Shown: positions 1 through 6,263 of the stretch, piece by piece
How positions within the stretch are numbered: the stretch's first letter is position 1
Layout of the letters: the number at the start of each line of letters is the position of its first letter
NCBI GenBank assembly: GCA_017617145.1
Contig: JAFZWX010000150.1
Coordinates: 1 to 9,693, forward strand
Source of the DNA: Treponema sp.
GTDB taxonomy: Bacteria; Spirochaetota; Spirochaetia; Treponematales; Treponemataceae
Reading direction: 5' to 3'
DNA: 9,693 nucleotides
Notes under the pieces: model-generated
What the model was told of the DNA's origin: nothing
Database searches by the model: none
What the model saw: the letters and a program-made list of their open reading frames with translations, nothing else
Translations under genes and position numbers: made by a program

Positions 1-290
1 AAGTAAAAAGAGATGGTATTAAAGTTATTGTAAAAAATAACGCTCCTGAATGTGTAATTATAACAGTAGAAGATTATGATCATCTTATCAATGAAGCCAA
101 GAGAATAGTTAATCCTCCCCAAACGCCTGAACAAGAAAAAAGGCGAAAAGAATTCATCACAAGAATCCGTCAAAATGTTACACCCCCTCTTCCTGCTTCA
201 AGAAAATTGAAAGATGTAATCGAAGAAGTTGGTACTATAGATATAGATAAAGACGCGGTAAATGAATTGCGAAGGGTAAGCATGATATGA
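1..290 (+). CDS. Phd/YefM-like antitoxin, C-terminal part (5' end outside window)
   Basis: An open frame from the window edge (first whole codon at base 3) encodes 95 residues and ends in TGA at 288-290. The first visible third, with KNNAPECVIITVEDYDHL, has the pattern of the Phd/YefM fold: a strand followed by a 'V-x-x-E-D-Y-x-x-L' helix start. The charged tail, ending in DAVNELRRVSMI, is the part that in this family wraps around the toxin. By family knowledge it would neutralise the downstream PIN ribonuclease and repress its own operon. Its stop codon overlaps the toxin start as ATGA (287-290), the usual antitoxin-toxin coupling. The start codon and promoter lie outside the window. The specific family is moderately certain; the antitoxin role is well supported by context. 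Confidence 0.75.
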   Translation, partial: VKRDGIKVIVKNNAPECVIITVEDYDHLINEAKRIVNPPQTPEQEKRRKEFITRIRQNVTPPLPASRKLKDVIEEVGTIDIDKDAVNELRRVSMI

Positions 291-670
291 TTTTATTTGA
301 TACAAATGTTTTAATAGATTATTGGCGAAAACCAAAAGAACTTCTTAAATTAAATATTTCTCCAGACAAATTTGCAATCTGTGGTGTTGTAAAAGCAGAA
401 TTACTTCATGGTGCAAAAACAAATGAAGAAACAAATGGTCTTCTAAAGTTTTTTAATTCTTTTAATCTTCTTCACACAGACGAATACGATTTTGAAGGGG
501 TAGGGTTCATGCTCCAGACTCTTCGCGAAAACGGAATAACATTACCTTTAGCAGATGTAATGATTGCATTTTGTGCAATTAAATATGATGTACCGCTTTG
601 GACACAAGATGGACATTTTAAACTCATTCAAAGTCTATACCCGGAACTTAGTTTTTATTATCCAAAATAA
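287..670 (+). CDS. VapC-like PIN-domain ribonuclease toxin
   Basis: A 127-residue protein of typical VapC size. PIN domains are Mg-dependent RNases that in VapC toxins cut tRNA or rRNA. The acidic residues expected of the active site are visible: Asp5 in the N-terminal LFDTNVLID, Glu38 in KAELLHG, Asp90 in LADVMIA and Asp108 in TQDGHF, so it looks intact. The ATG at 287 overlaps the antitoxin stop by 4 bp, and an AAGGG at 272-276 lies 10 nt upstream, so translation is probably coupled. An ATG at 282 is in the antitoxin frame and is not the start. The last 13 bp overlap the convergent acetyltransferase gene (658-670). The RNA target cannot be read from sequence. Confidence 0.88.
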   Translation: MILFDTNVLIDYWRKPKELLKLNISPDKFAICGVVKAELLHGAKTNEETNGLLKFFNSFNLLHTDEYDFEGVGFMLQTLRENGITLPLADVMIAFCAIKYDVPLWTQDGHFKLIQSLYPELSFYYPK

Positions 671-1194
671 TTTTTCTCCAACTCAAATTCCATCGAATCA
701 TATTCCAGATTATCATGACGGCGGATTTTTTTTACGGTATTTATATATTTGAATCCAAGCGATTCAGATAAATTAGCAGAAGCGATGTTTTCTTTAAAAC
801 AGGAATAATGAAATTTTAAACCACCCAGTTCATTAAAAATCAAAGAGGCTAGGGCACTAAGAACTTCTTTTCCGTAACCTTTTTTTTGATATTTTGAAGC
901 TATGCATATTCCTCCAGCTTCATAAACTTCTGGTTCTTCCTGATTTTGGATAATTCCTGCAAAACCTATTACTTCATCTGTTGCTTTTAAACATACAAAA
1001 AAGTTGTTGTTTGTCTTTTGAAATTCAAAAACTTTTATCAAACGTTCTTCGGCTTCTTCTATAGAATTCAATGGTGTCCAAAGCATATATTTTGCAAGGG
1101 AAGAATCAGACCACACATTTTTATAAATTGAATCTAAATCCTTTTTCTGAGCTTTTCTTAAAATCAAATGTTCTGTTTCTAGTTTTTGAATCAT
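658..1194 (-). CDS. GNAT family N-acetyltransferase (RimJ/RimL-like)
   Basis: A 178-residue protein with the RimJ/RimL-type GNAT layout. It opens with LETEHLILRKAQKKDL, the usual first strand. The acetyl-CoA pyrophosphate loop is Q103-K-K-G106-Y-G108, followed by the long helix VLSALASLIF. NIASANLSESLGF (136-148) is the conserved motif B ending. Members transfer an acetyl group from acetyl-CoA to an amine on a protein terminus, antibiotic or small metabolite; the acceptor cannot be inferred here. I see no good Shine-Dalgarno sequence before the ATG at 1194. The gene lies 17 bp after the lipoprotein gene on the same strand, so it is probably the last gene of the gyrB-lipoprotein transcript. 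Its 3' end overlaps the convergent toxin gene by 13 bp. Confidence 0.85.
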   Translation of the reverse strand: MIQKLETEHLILRKAQKKDLDSIYKNVWSDSSLAKYMLWTPLNSIEEAEERLIKVFEFQKTNNNFFVCLKATDEVIGFAGIIQNQEEPEVYEAGGICIASKYQKKGYGKEVLSALASLIFNELGGLKFHYSCFKENIASANLSESLGFKYINTVKKIRRHDNLEYDSMEFELEKNYFG

Positions 1195-1211
1195 TTTTGA
1201 AACTGTTGTTT

Positions 1212-2330
1212 TTATTTTTTTGTTTGAATAGAAAAATCAGTCCACAAATCAAAAATGTCTATGATGCGGCCTTGAGTACCATCGGTAACTACAACAGTGT
1301 GTTTTTCATTGAAATGATCTAATTCATTTTCCCAACCGCGAATCCATTGTTTTTCTTCGGATTTTTTTAAATCGAGACAAAGCTGGCAGTTTGAACCATA
1401 TATTTTTTGTAAGGTTTGTAAATCATATTTAAACTGAAATATCTGTCCTGGTTCAATTTCAAAATCATTTGTTAAAGATAAAACTTGAGAATTATCGCCC
1501 ATCAATATATTTGCAAAAATAATTTTATCGCTTGAATTATTTACAACTTCATAAATAAAATCATAATCTTTTTCTTTTATATAATTATTCAAATCGAGCG
1601 GATCATTATTTAACATCAGACATTTGTAACCGTCTACAGGTGTAATTGAAAACTCCCCCTTATTCAACATATCCATAATTATATCTTTACAACTGCAGGT
1701 GTAGATATTTGAAACCCTTCCGTAACTGTTTGAGTTATTTGTATAAAAAACTCTTAAGTCATAAACACTTTTATATTCATCTGGTGTTTCGGTAATTAGA
1801 TATGCAAGATAATTTTTGTTTTCGTATTCTACAGGAAATTCTTTTAATTCAAATTTGTTCTGAGCTTCAAAAGGAGGATAAAGCATTTTTCCACTTTCGC
1901 TTGTATCATTACTGACCAGAATTCGAACACGTTTGTATTTCATACTTTTTTCAATTGTATACCACCAGCTCCAGGCTTTTTCAAAACAATTGATACCTAC
2001 AGAATATTTATTATTATAATCCTTAAGAAGTCTGTCTGAATTAAATTTAAAATCAATGCTTTCACCTGCGTCAATTGTTATAATCGAAGAAGTAAAAGTT
2101 GGATTATATTGATGATCCATATTTTTTGTTAAAGCAACATAAGACACAATTTTTAAAGAAGTGTTTGACTGATTTATAAATTCCATAATAAAATCACAGT
2201 CTTCATCTGATTCTGCATAATATTGATTTATATAATCTTGAGGATAGTAATCTTGCTTAGGAACGCTTTTGCAGGAAGAAAAAATTACAGTTATTAAAAA
2301 TAGAACAATTATAAATTTAAACTTTTTCAC
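1212..2330 (-). CDS. Putative lipoprotein with two copies of an unrecognised domain
   Basis: I do not recognise the family. The frame could open at an ATG at 2405 inside gyrB, but GTG at 2330 is the better start: it has GGAG eight bases upstream and places a signal peptide exactly at the N-terminus, giving 372 residues. Lys2, Lys3 and Lys5 precede a hydrophobic stretch (6-17) and a lipobox ending FSSC, with Cys20 as the lipidation site; Ser at -1 and -2 is common in spirochaetes. After a polar linker, residues 44-143 and 255-352 look like diverged copies of one domain. Both share DxDFIxE, an N-x-S, I-x-x-G followed by FK[FY], a Cys, aromatic residues and a final V-x-V-[ST]-[ND]-x-T. The protein is probably anchored to a membrane outside the cytoplasm. 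It starts 37 bp after gyrB and is likely co-transcribed. It is more AT-rich than gyrB, suggesting accessory status. Confidence 0.75.
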   Translation of the reverse strand: MKKFKFIIVLFLITVIFSSCKSVPKQDYYPQDYINQYYAESDEDCDFIMEFINQSNTSLKIVSYVALTKNMDHQYNPTFTSSIITIDAGESIDFKFNSDRLLKDYNNKYSVGINCFEKAWSWWYTIEKSMKYKRVRILVSNDTSESGKMLYPPFEAQNKFELKEFPVEYENKNYLAYLITETPDEYKSVYDLRVFYTNNSNSYGRVSNIYTCSCKDIIMDMLNKGEFSITPVDGYKCLMLNNDPLDLNNYIKEKDYDFIYEVVNNSSDKIIFANILMGDNSQVLSLTNDFEIEPGQIFQFKYDLQTLQKIYGSNCQLCLDLKKSEEKQWIRGWENELDHFNEKHTVVVTDGTQGRIIDIFDLWTDFSIQTKK

Positions 2331-2367
2331 GAGTGTTTCTCCAAACTTTTTATAATTTTTTTTAAAA

Positions 2368-4293
2368 TTAAATATCCAGATTAGCATAGCTGGAGTTTTC
2401 TTCAATGAAGCGGCGGCGAGGTTCTACTTCTTCGCCCATACATACGCTGAAGATTCGGTCTGCAGCCATTGCATCTGGAATTGTTACTACGCGCATTTTA
2501 CGGTGAGCCGGGTCCATTGTTGTTTCCCAAAGCTGCTTTCCGTCCATTTCACCAAGACCTTTGTAGCGCTGAACATCGGCTTTGTCTCGCTGATCGCCAA
2601 GTGCTTCCAAGGCTGCGTCTCGTTCTGCATCGCTGTAACAGTAAACAGGATCTTTTTTACCAAGCTGTACTTTGAACAGAGGAGGCATGGCAAGATATAC
2701 ATAACCGTTTTCAATAAGCTTTGGCATGTAACGGAAGAAGAAGGTCAAAAGCAATGTGCGGATATGCGAACCGTCGACATCGGCATCGGCCATGATAATA
2801 ATTTTATGATAGCGTAATTTGTCAATATTAAAGTCTTTACCAAAACCAGCACCAAGACTAGCAATAACAGGCTCAAGCTTATCGTTGTTCATAACCTTTT
2901 CTGGGCGAACTTTTTCTACGTTGAGCATCTTTCCCCAAAGTGGAAGAATTGCCTGAGTTTTAGGGTCGCGACCTTTCTTTGCAGAACCACCGGCAGAGTC
3001 TCCTTCGACTATGTAAACTTCGCAGAGTTCCGGATTTTTCATTGAACAGTCAGAAAGTTTTTCCGGTAAACCAAAACCATCGCTCATTGTCTTTTTGCGC
3101 ATATTGTCTTTTGCCTTGCGGGCTGCAATACGGGCTTTGGCTTCGTCGATTGCCTTTTTCAAAATGGCTTCGAGCGTTGCAGGATTTTGTTCAAAATATA
3201 TTGTGAGTTTTTCTTTTACAATCTGATCAACTATTGTGCGGACTTCTGTGTTTCCAAGCTTTTCCTTTGTCTGTCCTTCAAACTCTGGCTCAGGAACCTT
3301 CATGGAAATTACTGCTGTAAGACCGCTGCTCAAATCTTCGTAAGTAAGCTTTTCTTCTTTGTCCAGATTTTTCTTAAGTTTTTCGTTTGCTTCGAAGAAC
3401 TTGTTCAAAACAAAACGAACGGCACTTCGGAAGCCTTCAAGGTGAGTACCACCGTCGCGGGTGTTAATGTCGTTTACGAAGGTACGCACGTTTTCTGAAT
3501 ATCCGGAGTTGTAGTGCATAGAGATTTCTGTAACAACATCATCTCGTTCTTCTTTTATGTAAATTGGTTCTGCAGGAACTACTGCTTTACCTTCGTCAAT
3601 TTCTTTTACAAACTCGTTGATTCCGCCTTCGAACTTAAGCACTTCTTCTTTTGGATTTTCAAGTCGTTCATCGCGGAAAATAATTACAACACCGCTGTTC
3701 AAAAAGGCAAGCTCACGAAGTCTGTCTTTAAGAACATCGTAATCATAAGTTGTTGTTTCTGTAAAAATTGTTTTGTCGGCCTTCCAGCGAATTGTTGTTC
3801 CGTGTTCAGTTTCAGGAATATCGCCGATAATTTCTACTTTTGTTTTTGGAACACCGCGTTCATATTTCTGCTGGTAAACATGTCCGTTGAGTTTTACTGT
3901 TGCTTCCATCCAGTCTGAAAGAGCATTTACACAAGAAACTCCAACACCATGCAAACCGCCCGAAACTTTATATGAACCTTTATCGAATTTACCGCCGGCA
4001 TGAAGACGAGTAAGTACAAGCTCCAGCGCACTGATTTTTTCGGTAGGGTGAATGTCAACAGGAATACCACGTCCATTATCTACAACGCGTACAATATCAT
4101 CTCGTTCAAGGGCAACTGTAATGGTATCACAATAACCAGCCATTGCCTCATCGATTGAGTTATCTACTGTTTCGTAAACAAGGTGATGAAGTCCTCTTGG
4201 ACCTGTAGAACCAATGTACATACCAGGTCTCTTGCGGACAGCTTCGAGTCCTTTTAAAACCTGTATGTTACTTGCGCTGTAATCTGCCGACAT
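2368..4293 (-). CDS. gyrB: DNA gyrase subunit B
   Basis: A 641-residue type IIA topoisomerase B subunit that with GyrA introduces negative supercoils using ATP. The GHKL ATPase domain shows Glu41 and Asn45 in ETVDNSIDEA, Asp72 in DNGRGIP and the lid motif GGLHGVG (112-118). The transducer carries QTKEKLGN (341-348). The Toprim domain shows IVEGDSAGG with Glu430 and the metal-binding D503-A-D505-V-D507. The C-terminus has QRYKGLGEM and LWETTMDP. Length and ending fit the short GyrB form, which lacks the ~165-residue insert of E. coli. GyrB rather than ParE is chosen from these motifs and from the neighbouring dnaA. The ATG at 4293 has AAGGA eight bases upstream. Two drug-contact positions are unusual: Leu135 (E. 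coli Arg136) and Trp453 (E. coli Lys447). It is divergent from dnaA. Confidence 0.97.
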   Translation of the reverse strand: MSADYSASNIQVLKGLEAVRKRPGMYIGSTGPRGLHHLVYETVDNSIDEAMAGYCDTITVALERDDIVRVVDNGRGIPVDIHPTEKISALELVLTRLHAGGKFDKGSYKVSGGLHGVGVSCVNALSDWMEATVKLNGHVYQQKYERGVPKTKVEIIGDIPETEHGTTIRWKADKTIFTETTTYDYDVLKDRLRELAFLNSGVVIIFRDERLENPKEEVLKFEGGINEFVKEIDEGKAVVPAEPIYIKEERDDVVTEISMHYNSGYSENVRTFVNDINTRDGGTHLEGFRSAVRFVLNKFFEANEKLKKNLDKEEKLTYEDLSSGLTAVISMKVPEPEFEGQTKEKLGNTEVRTIVDQIVKEKLTIYFEQNPATLEAILKKAIDEAKARIAARKAKDNMRKKTMSDGFGLPEKLSDCSMKNPELCEVYIVEGDSAGGSAKKGRDPKTQAILPLWGKMLNVEKVRPEKVMNNDKLEPVIASLGAGFGKDFNIDKLRYHKIIIMADADVDGSHIRTLLLTFFFRYMPKLIENGYVYLAMPPLFKVQLGKKDPVYCYSDAERDAALEALGDQRDKADVQRYKGLGEMDGKQLWETTMDPAHRKMRVVTIPDAMAADRIFSVCMGEEVEPRRRFIEENSSYANLDI

Positions 4294-4326
4294 GTTTTAT
4301 ATCCTTTTTATTATTATTAATATTTA

Positions 4327-4355
4327 ATTTTATCTGAAAAATTGTTTAAATTCAA
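4327..4355 (-). promoter_or_regulatory. Predicted gyrB promoter
   Basis: On the minus strand TTGAAT (4350-4355) and TAAAAT (4327-4332) are separated by 17 bp, a sigma-70-type arrangement with 4/6 and 5/6 matches. Transcription would begin near 4320, giving a leader of about 27 nt that contains the AAGGA ribosome-binding site. The region is AT-rich, which raises the chance of false matches. Confidence 0.55.
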
Positions 4356-4370
4356 TGATTGGATCTAAAG

Positions 4371-4503
4371 GAAAACCGACATGCTTCCGCTACGGTGCGT
4401 CTGCAAACTACTGCGAAGCTTGCAAGGAAAGATTTTACTCGCTTCGCTCGGCAAGCGTCGATGTAGTTTGCAGCCACCCCTACGCTCACGTATGTCTGTT
4501 TTC
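4371..4503. repeat. 133-bp GC-rich imperfect palindrome between gyrB and dnaA
   Basis: Two ungapped 53-base arms flank a 27-base centre. The outer 14 bases (4371-4384 against 4490-4503) match at 12 positions. The inner 23 bases (4401-4423 against 4451-4473) match at 20, including an 11-bp perfect block CTGCAAACTAC/GTAGTTTGCAG. The 16 bases between match at only 7. The centre also has GCTTCGC (4441-4447), which can pair with GCGAAGC (4413-4419) in a competing hairpin. It is far richer in G and C than its flanks and has no open frame of note. It resembles a miniature inverted-repeat or REP-type dispersed element. Copy number cannot be judged from one window. Confidence 0.75.
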
Positions 4504-4553
4504 AAATTACTTCAAAAATTAATAATAAAATCCATGTAAAACAAAAAATCTGC

Positions 4554-4582
4554 TTGAAGAATTCCATAAGTTGGGTGATAAT
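4554..4582 (+). promoter_or_regulatory. Predicted dnaA promoter, nearly leaderless
   Basis: TTGAAG (4554-4559) and GATAAT (4577-4582) are 17 bp apart and match the sigma-70 consensus at 4/6 and 5/6. A start about seven bases after the -10 falls at 4589-4590, right at the dnaA ATG (4591). The only ribosome-binding-like bases, GGGTGA (4573-4578), would then lie upstream of the transcript. A more distant promoter cannot be excluded. Confidence 0.4.
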
Positions 4583-4590
4583 AAAATCCT

Positions 4591-6009
4591 ATGGCAAAAG
4601 AGTTATATAAAGAAGCGTTTCAATATGCGATGACGGAACTTAAAAAAGAATTTAAAGAAAAAAATAACGAAGACGAATTTACAATCTGGTTTAAAATGAA
4701 ATATGTTGAAGACTCGGTTGATACAATTACTGTATCTGTCGTTTCGAATTTCATGAATACAATGTTGTCTTCAAAAGGTTATTTTACGCTTCTTCAAAAA
4801 AAACTCAAAGAAATTACAGGGCAGAATATTGATATAAAATGCATTATTGTTGGAGAAGATTCTTCATCAACCAAAGATGATATTCCAGAAAAACCGGCCT
4901 CTTCAAAAGAATCAAAAACTGAAGTTGTTGAAAAATCTAAAACAGAAACAGGCGAATCTACCAAAAATAAAAAACATCCTCTTTTACAAGAAAACTTTAC
5001 TTTTGATAATTTTATTCCAGGTGATAATAGTAATTTTGCATATAAAGCTTCTATGGCTGTAGCAAAAAATCCGGGAAAACAATATAACCCTATTCTTATC
5101 TATGGTGGTTCTGGTCTTGGAAAAACACACCTTATGGAAGCCATTGGAAATTATATTTATAACAACGGTGGTGAAAAACTTAAGATTTATTATGGTTCTG
5201 CAGAAAGCTTTACAAATGAATTTACAAATTCTTTAACTTCAAAAAAGACAACTCAATTTATAAATAAATTCCGAAATCTTGATGTTTTGTTACTCGATGA
5301 CATCCACTTTCTTGATAATAAAAAAGGTGTTCAGGAAGAGCTTTTCTATACTTTTAATGCGCTTCATGAAAAACAGGCACAAATGGTTTTTACTTGTGAC
5401 CGTCCTATAAAAGAAATAAAGAATATGACAGAGCGTCTTGTAAGCAGACTTTCAAATGGATTATGTATTGATATTACAATTCCTAATTATGAAACCCGTG
5501 TTGCTATTTTAAATAAAAAGCTTGAACTGCTTGGCAAAAAACTTAATCAGGAAATTGTTGATTATATTGCAAAAAATGTTGAAACAAATGTCCGTGAACT
5601 TGAATCGGCTCTTCAACAAATTCTTGCTTATGCTGATATTATTGAACAGGAACCAACTTTGGATATGGCAAAAAATCAGCTTAAGGATATTTTGAATTCC
5701 AACTCTGCACAAAATATTTCGCTTGATATAATTCAGAAAGTAGTTGCAGAAAATTATCAAATTTCTATTTCGGATTTGAAAGGTAAAAAACGTGATAAGA
5801 AATATGTTTTTCCTCGTCAGGTTGCAATTTATATTGCACGCGAGCTTACCGAAATTTCTTACTCTGAACTTGGAAATGAATTTGGTGGAAAAGATCATTC
5901 AACAATTATGCATGCCTATGAAAAAATAGCAGAAGGAATAAAGCTTGATTCTAGTCTGGAAGCAAAAATTAATATTTTGATAAGAGAGATTAAAGAATTT
6001 AAAAAGTAA
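4591..6009 (+). CDS. dnaA: Chromosomal replication initiator protein DnaA
   Basis: A 472-residue initiator ATPase that binds DnaA boxes and opens oriC. Domain I (about 1-88) mediates self-association and helicase contact. A Lys/Glu/Ser-rich linker follows (about 89-130). The AAA+ domain shows Walker A GGSGLGKT (172-179), Walker B LLLDD (233-237), the FTCDRP sensor 1 segment (267-272) and an arginine-finger candidate, Arg286, in ERLVSRL. Domain IV ends with the box-binding signature FGGKDHSTIMHA (431-442). All key residues are present and the length is normal. The ATG at 4591 fits domain I, but its Shine-Dalgarno sequence is weak (GGGTGA, 12 nt before the start). The gene lies just left of the predicted unwinding site and is transcribed toward it. 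Confidence 0.98.
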   Translation: MAKELYKEAFQYAMTELKKEFKEKNNEDEFTIWFKMKYVEDSVDTITVSVVSNFMNTMLSSKGYFTLLQKKLKEITGQNIDIKCIIVGEDSSSTKDDIPEKPASSKESKTEVVEKSKTETGESTKNKKHPLLQENFTFDNFIPGDNSNFAYKASMAVAKNPGKQYNPILIYGGSGLGKTHLMEAIGNYIYNNGGEKLKIYYGSAESFTNEFTNSLTSKKTTQFINKFRNLDVLLLDDIHFLDNKKGVQEELFYTFNALHEKQAQMVFTCDRPIKEIKNMTERLVSRLSNGLCIDITIPNYETRVAILNKKLELLGKKLNQEIVDYIAKNVETNVRELESALQQILAYADIIEQEPTLDMAKNQLKDILNSNSAQNISLDIIQKVVAENYQISISDLKGKKRDKKYVFPRQVAIYIARELTEISYSELGNEFGGKDHSTIMHAYEKIAEGIKLDSSLEAKINILIREIKEFKK

Positions 6010-6072
6010 CATCATCTTGAACTTGTTTCAGGATCTTTTATAAACAGATTCCTAAACAAGTTCGGAATGACA
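6010..6072. repeat. 63-bp palindromic repeat directly after dnaA
   Basis: Two 27-base arms (6010-6036 and 6046-6072) surround a 9-base loop and match at about 19 positions, with a perfect 10-bp core GAACTTGTTT (6019-6028) / AAACAAGTTC (6054-6063). It begins one base after the dnaA stop. The core with its TCAT/ATGA flanks resembles the dispersed REP-like palindromes of many bacteria. It may form a hairpin that ends or protects the dnaA transcript. A T-rich stretch (6076-6085) follows, but the stem is not GC-rich, so a classic terminator is uncertain. Confidence 0.6.
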
Positions 6073-6082
6073 CAAATTTTTA

Positions 6083-6111
6083 TTTAAAATGTGGGAAAAG
6101 TGTTGTATAAT
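6083..6111 (+). promoter_or_regulatory. Candidate dnaN-recF-dciA promoter overlapping oriC
   Basis: A perfect TATAAT (6106-6111) has TTTAAA (6083-6088), a 4/6 match, 17 bp upstream. The -10 directly abuts a perfect DnaA box at 6112-6120, so bound DnaA could block it. The leader would be about 195 nt and would cross the unwinding element. AT-rich alternatives such as TATTAT at 6203-6208 also exist. Confidence 0.35.
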
Positions 6112-6120
6112 TGTGGATAA
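6112..6120 (-). promoter_or_regulatory. DnaA box, perfect TTATCCACA
   Basis: The plus strand reads TGTGGATAA, an exact reverse complement of the E. coli-type consensus box. It directly follows the TATAAT of the candidate dnaN promoter. Confidence 0.9.
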
Positions 6121-6141
6121 GTAGATTTTTAATAAAAATGA

Positions 6142-6150
6142 TGTGGATAA
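6142..6150 (-). promoter_or_regulatory. DnaA box, perfect TTATCCACA
   Basis: This is a second exact TGTGGATAA, 30 bp from the first, or about three helical turns, so both boxes face the same side of the DNA. Both continue as GTGGATAAGT, extending the shared sequence beyond the 9-mer. Confidence 0.9.
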
Positions 6151-6223
6151 GTGGAAAACTTGTGAATTAAAAATCATAATTTATAAACTTTGTAATTTGT
6201 TATATTATAAAGAATTAAGTGAT

Positions 6224-6232
6224 TTTTACACA
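6224..6232 (+). promoter_or_regulatory. Degenerate DnaA box next to the trio element
   Basis: TTTTACACA differs from TTATNCACA at one position and points toward the CTA triplets, which begin 13 bp downstream. This is the place and direction expected for the box that loads DnaA onto the trio strand. The sequence alone is weak evidence; its position is what supports it. Confidence 0.5.
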
Positions 6233-6245
6233 TAATTAACATAGC

Positions 6246-6263
6246 TTACTACTACTACTACTA
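6246..6263 (+). promoter_or_regulatory. DnaA-trio element (TTA plus five CTA triplets)
   Basis: Six triplets, TTA then five CTA, read 3'-AAT/GAT-5' on the opposite strand and match the published DnaA-trio consensus 3'-[G/A]AT-5'. DnaA is known to assemble on such single-stranded triplets to open the duplex. The run lies between a DnaA box and an AT-rich tract, as the model requires. Five identical triplets in a row is very regular. Confidence 0.8.

Noticed and set aside
1071..1322. 83-codon plus-strand frame across the GNAT-lipoprotein junction
   Set aside because: It is antisense to two better supported genes and its composition is that of a reverse complement.
2331..2405. Longer start of the lipoprotein gene, beginning inside gyrB
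   Set aside because: It would put 25 non-signal residues before the signal peptide and overlap gyrB by 38 bp; the GTG at 2330 has a good ribosome-binding site and sits exactly at the signal peptide.
2469..3918. Several plus-strand open frames of 68-134 codons opposite gyrB
   Set aside because: They lie antisense to a clearly coding, conserved gene, have no family motifs, and are rich in Phe/Cys/Leu as expected of the complement of gyrB codons.
4413..4447. Possible rho-independent terminator or riboswitch in the gyrB-dnaA gap
   Set aside because: There is no run of T after the hairpin on either strand, and the pairing is symmetric over 133 bp, which fits a palindromic repeat better than a terminator or riboswitch aptamer.
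4294..4590. A second DnaA-box cluster upstream of dnaA
   Set aside because: I found no perfect TTATNCACA on either strand there, so a two-part origin is not supported.
5509..5898. 129-codon minus-strand frame opposite dnaA
   Set aside because: It is antisense to the conserved AAA+ and box-binding domains, with Asn/Phe/Ile-rich low-complexity translation and no ribosome-binding site of note.
6246..6263. CTA run as a simple microsatellite without function
   Set aside because: Its place between a DnaA box and an AT-rich tract in the dnaA-dnaN gap fits the trio model too well to treat as chance, though length variation is still possible.
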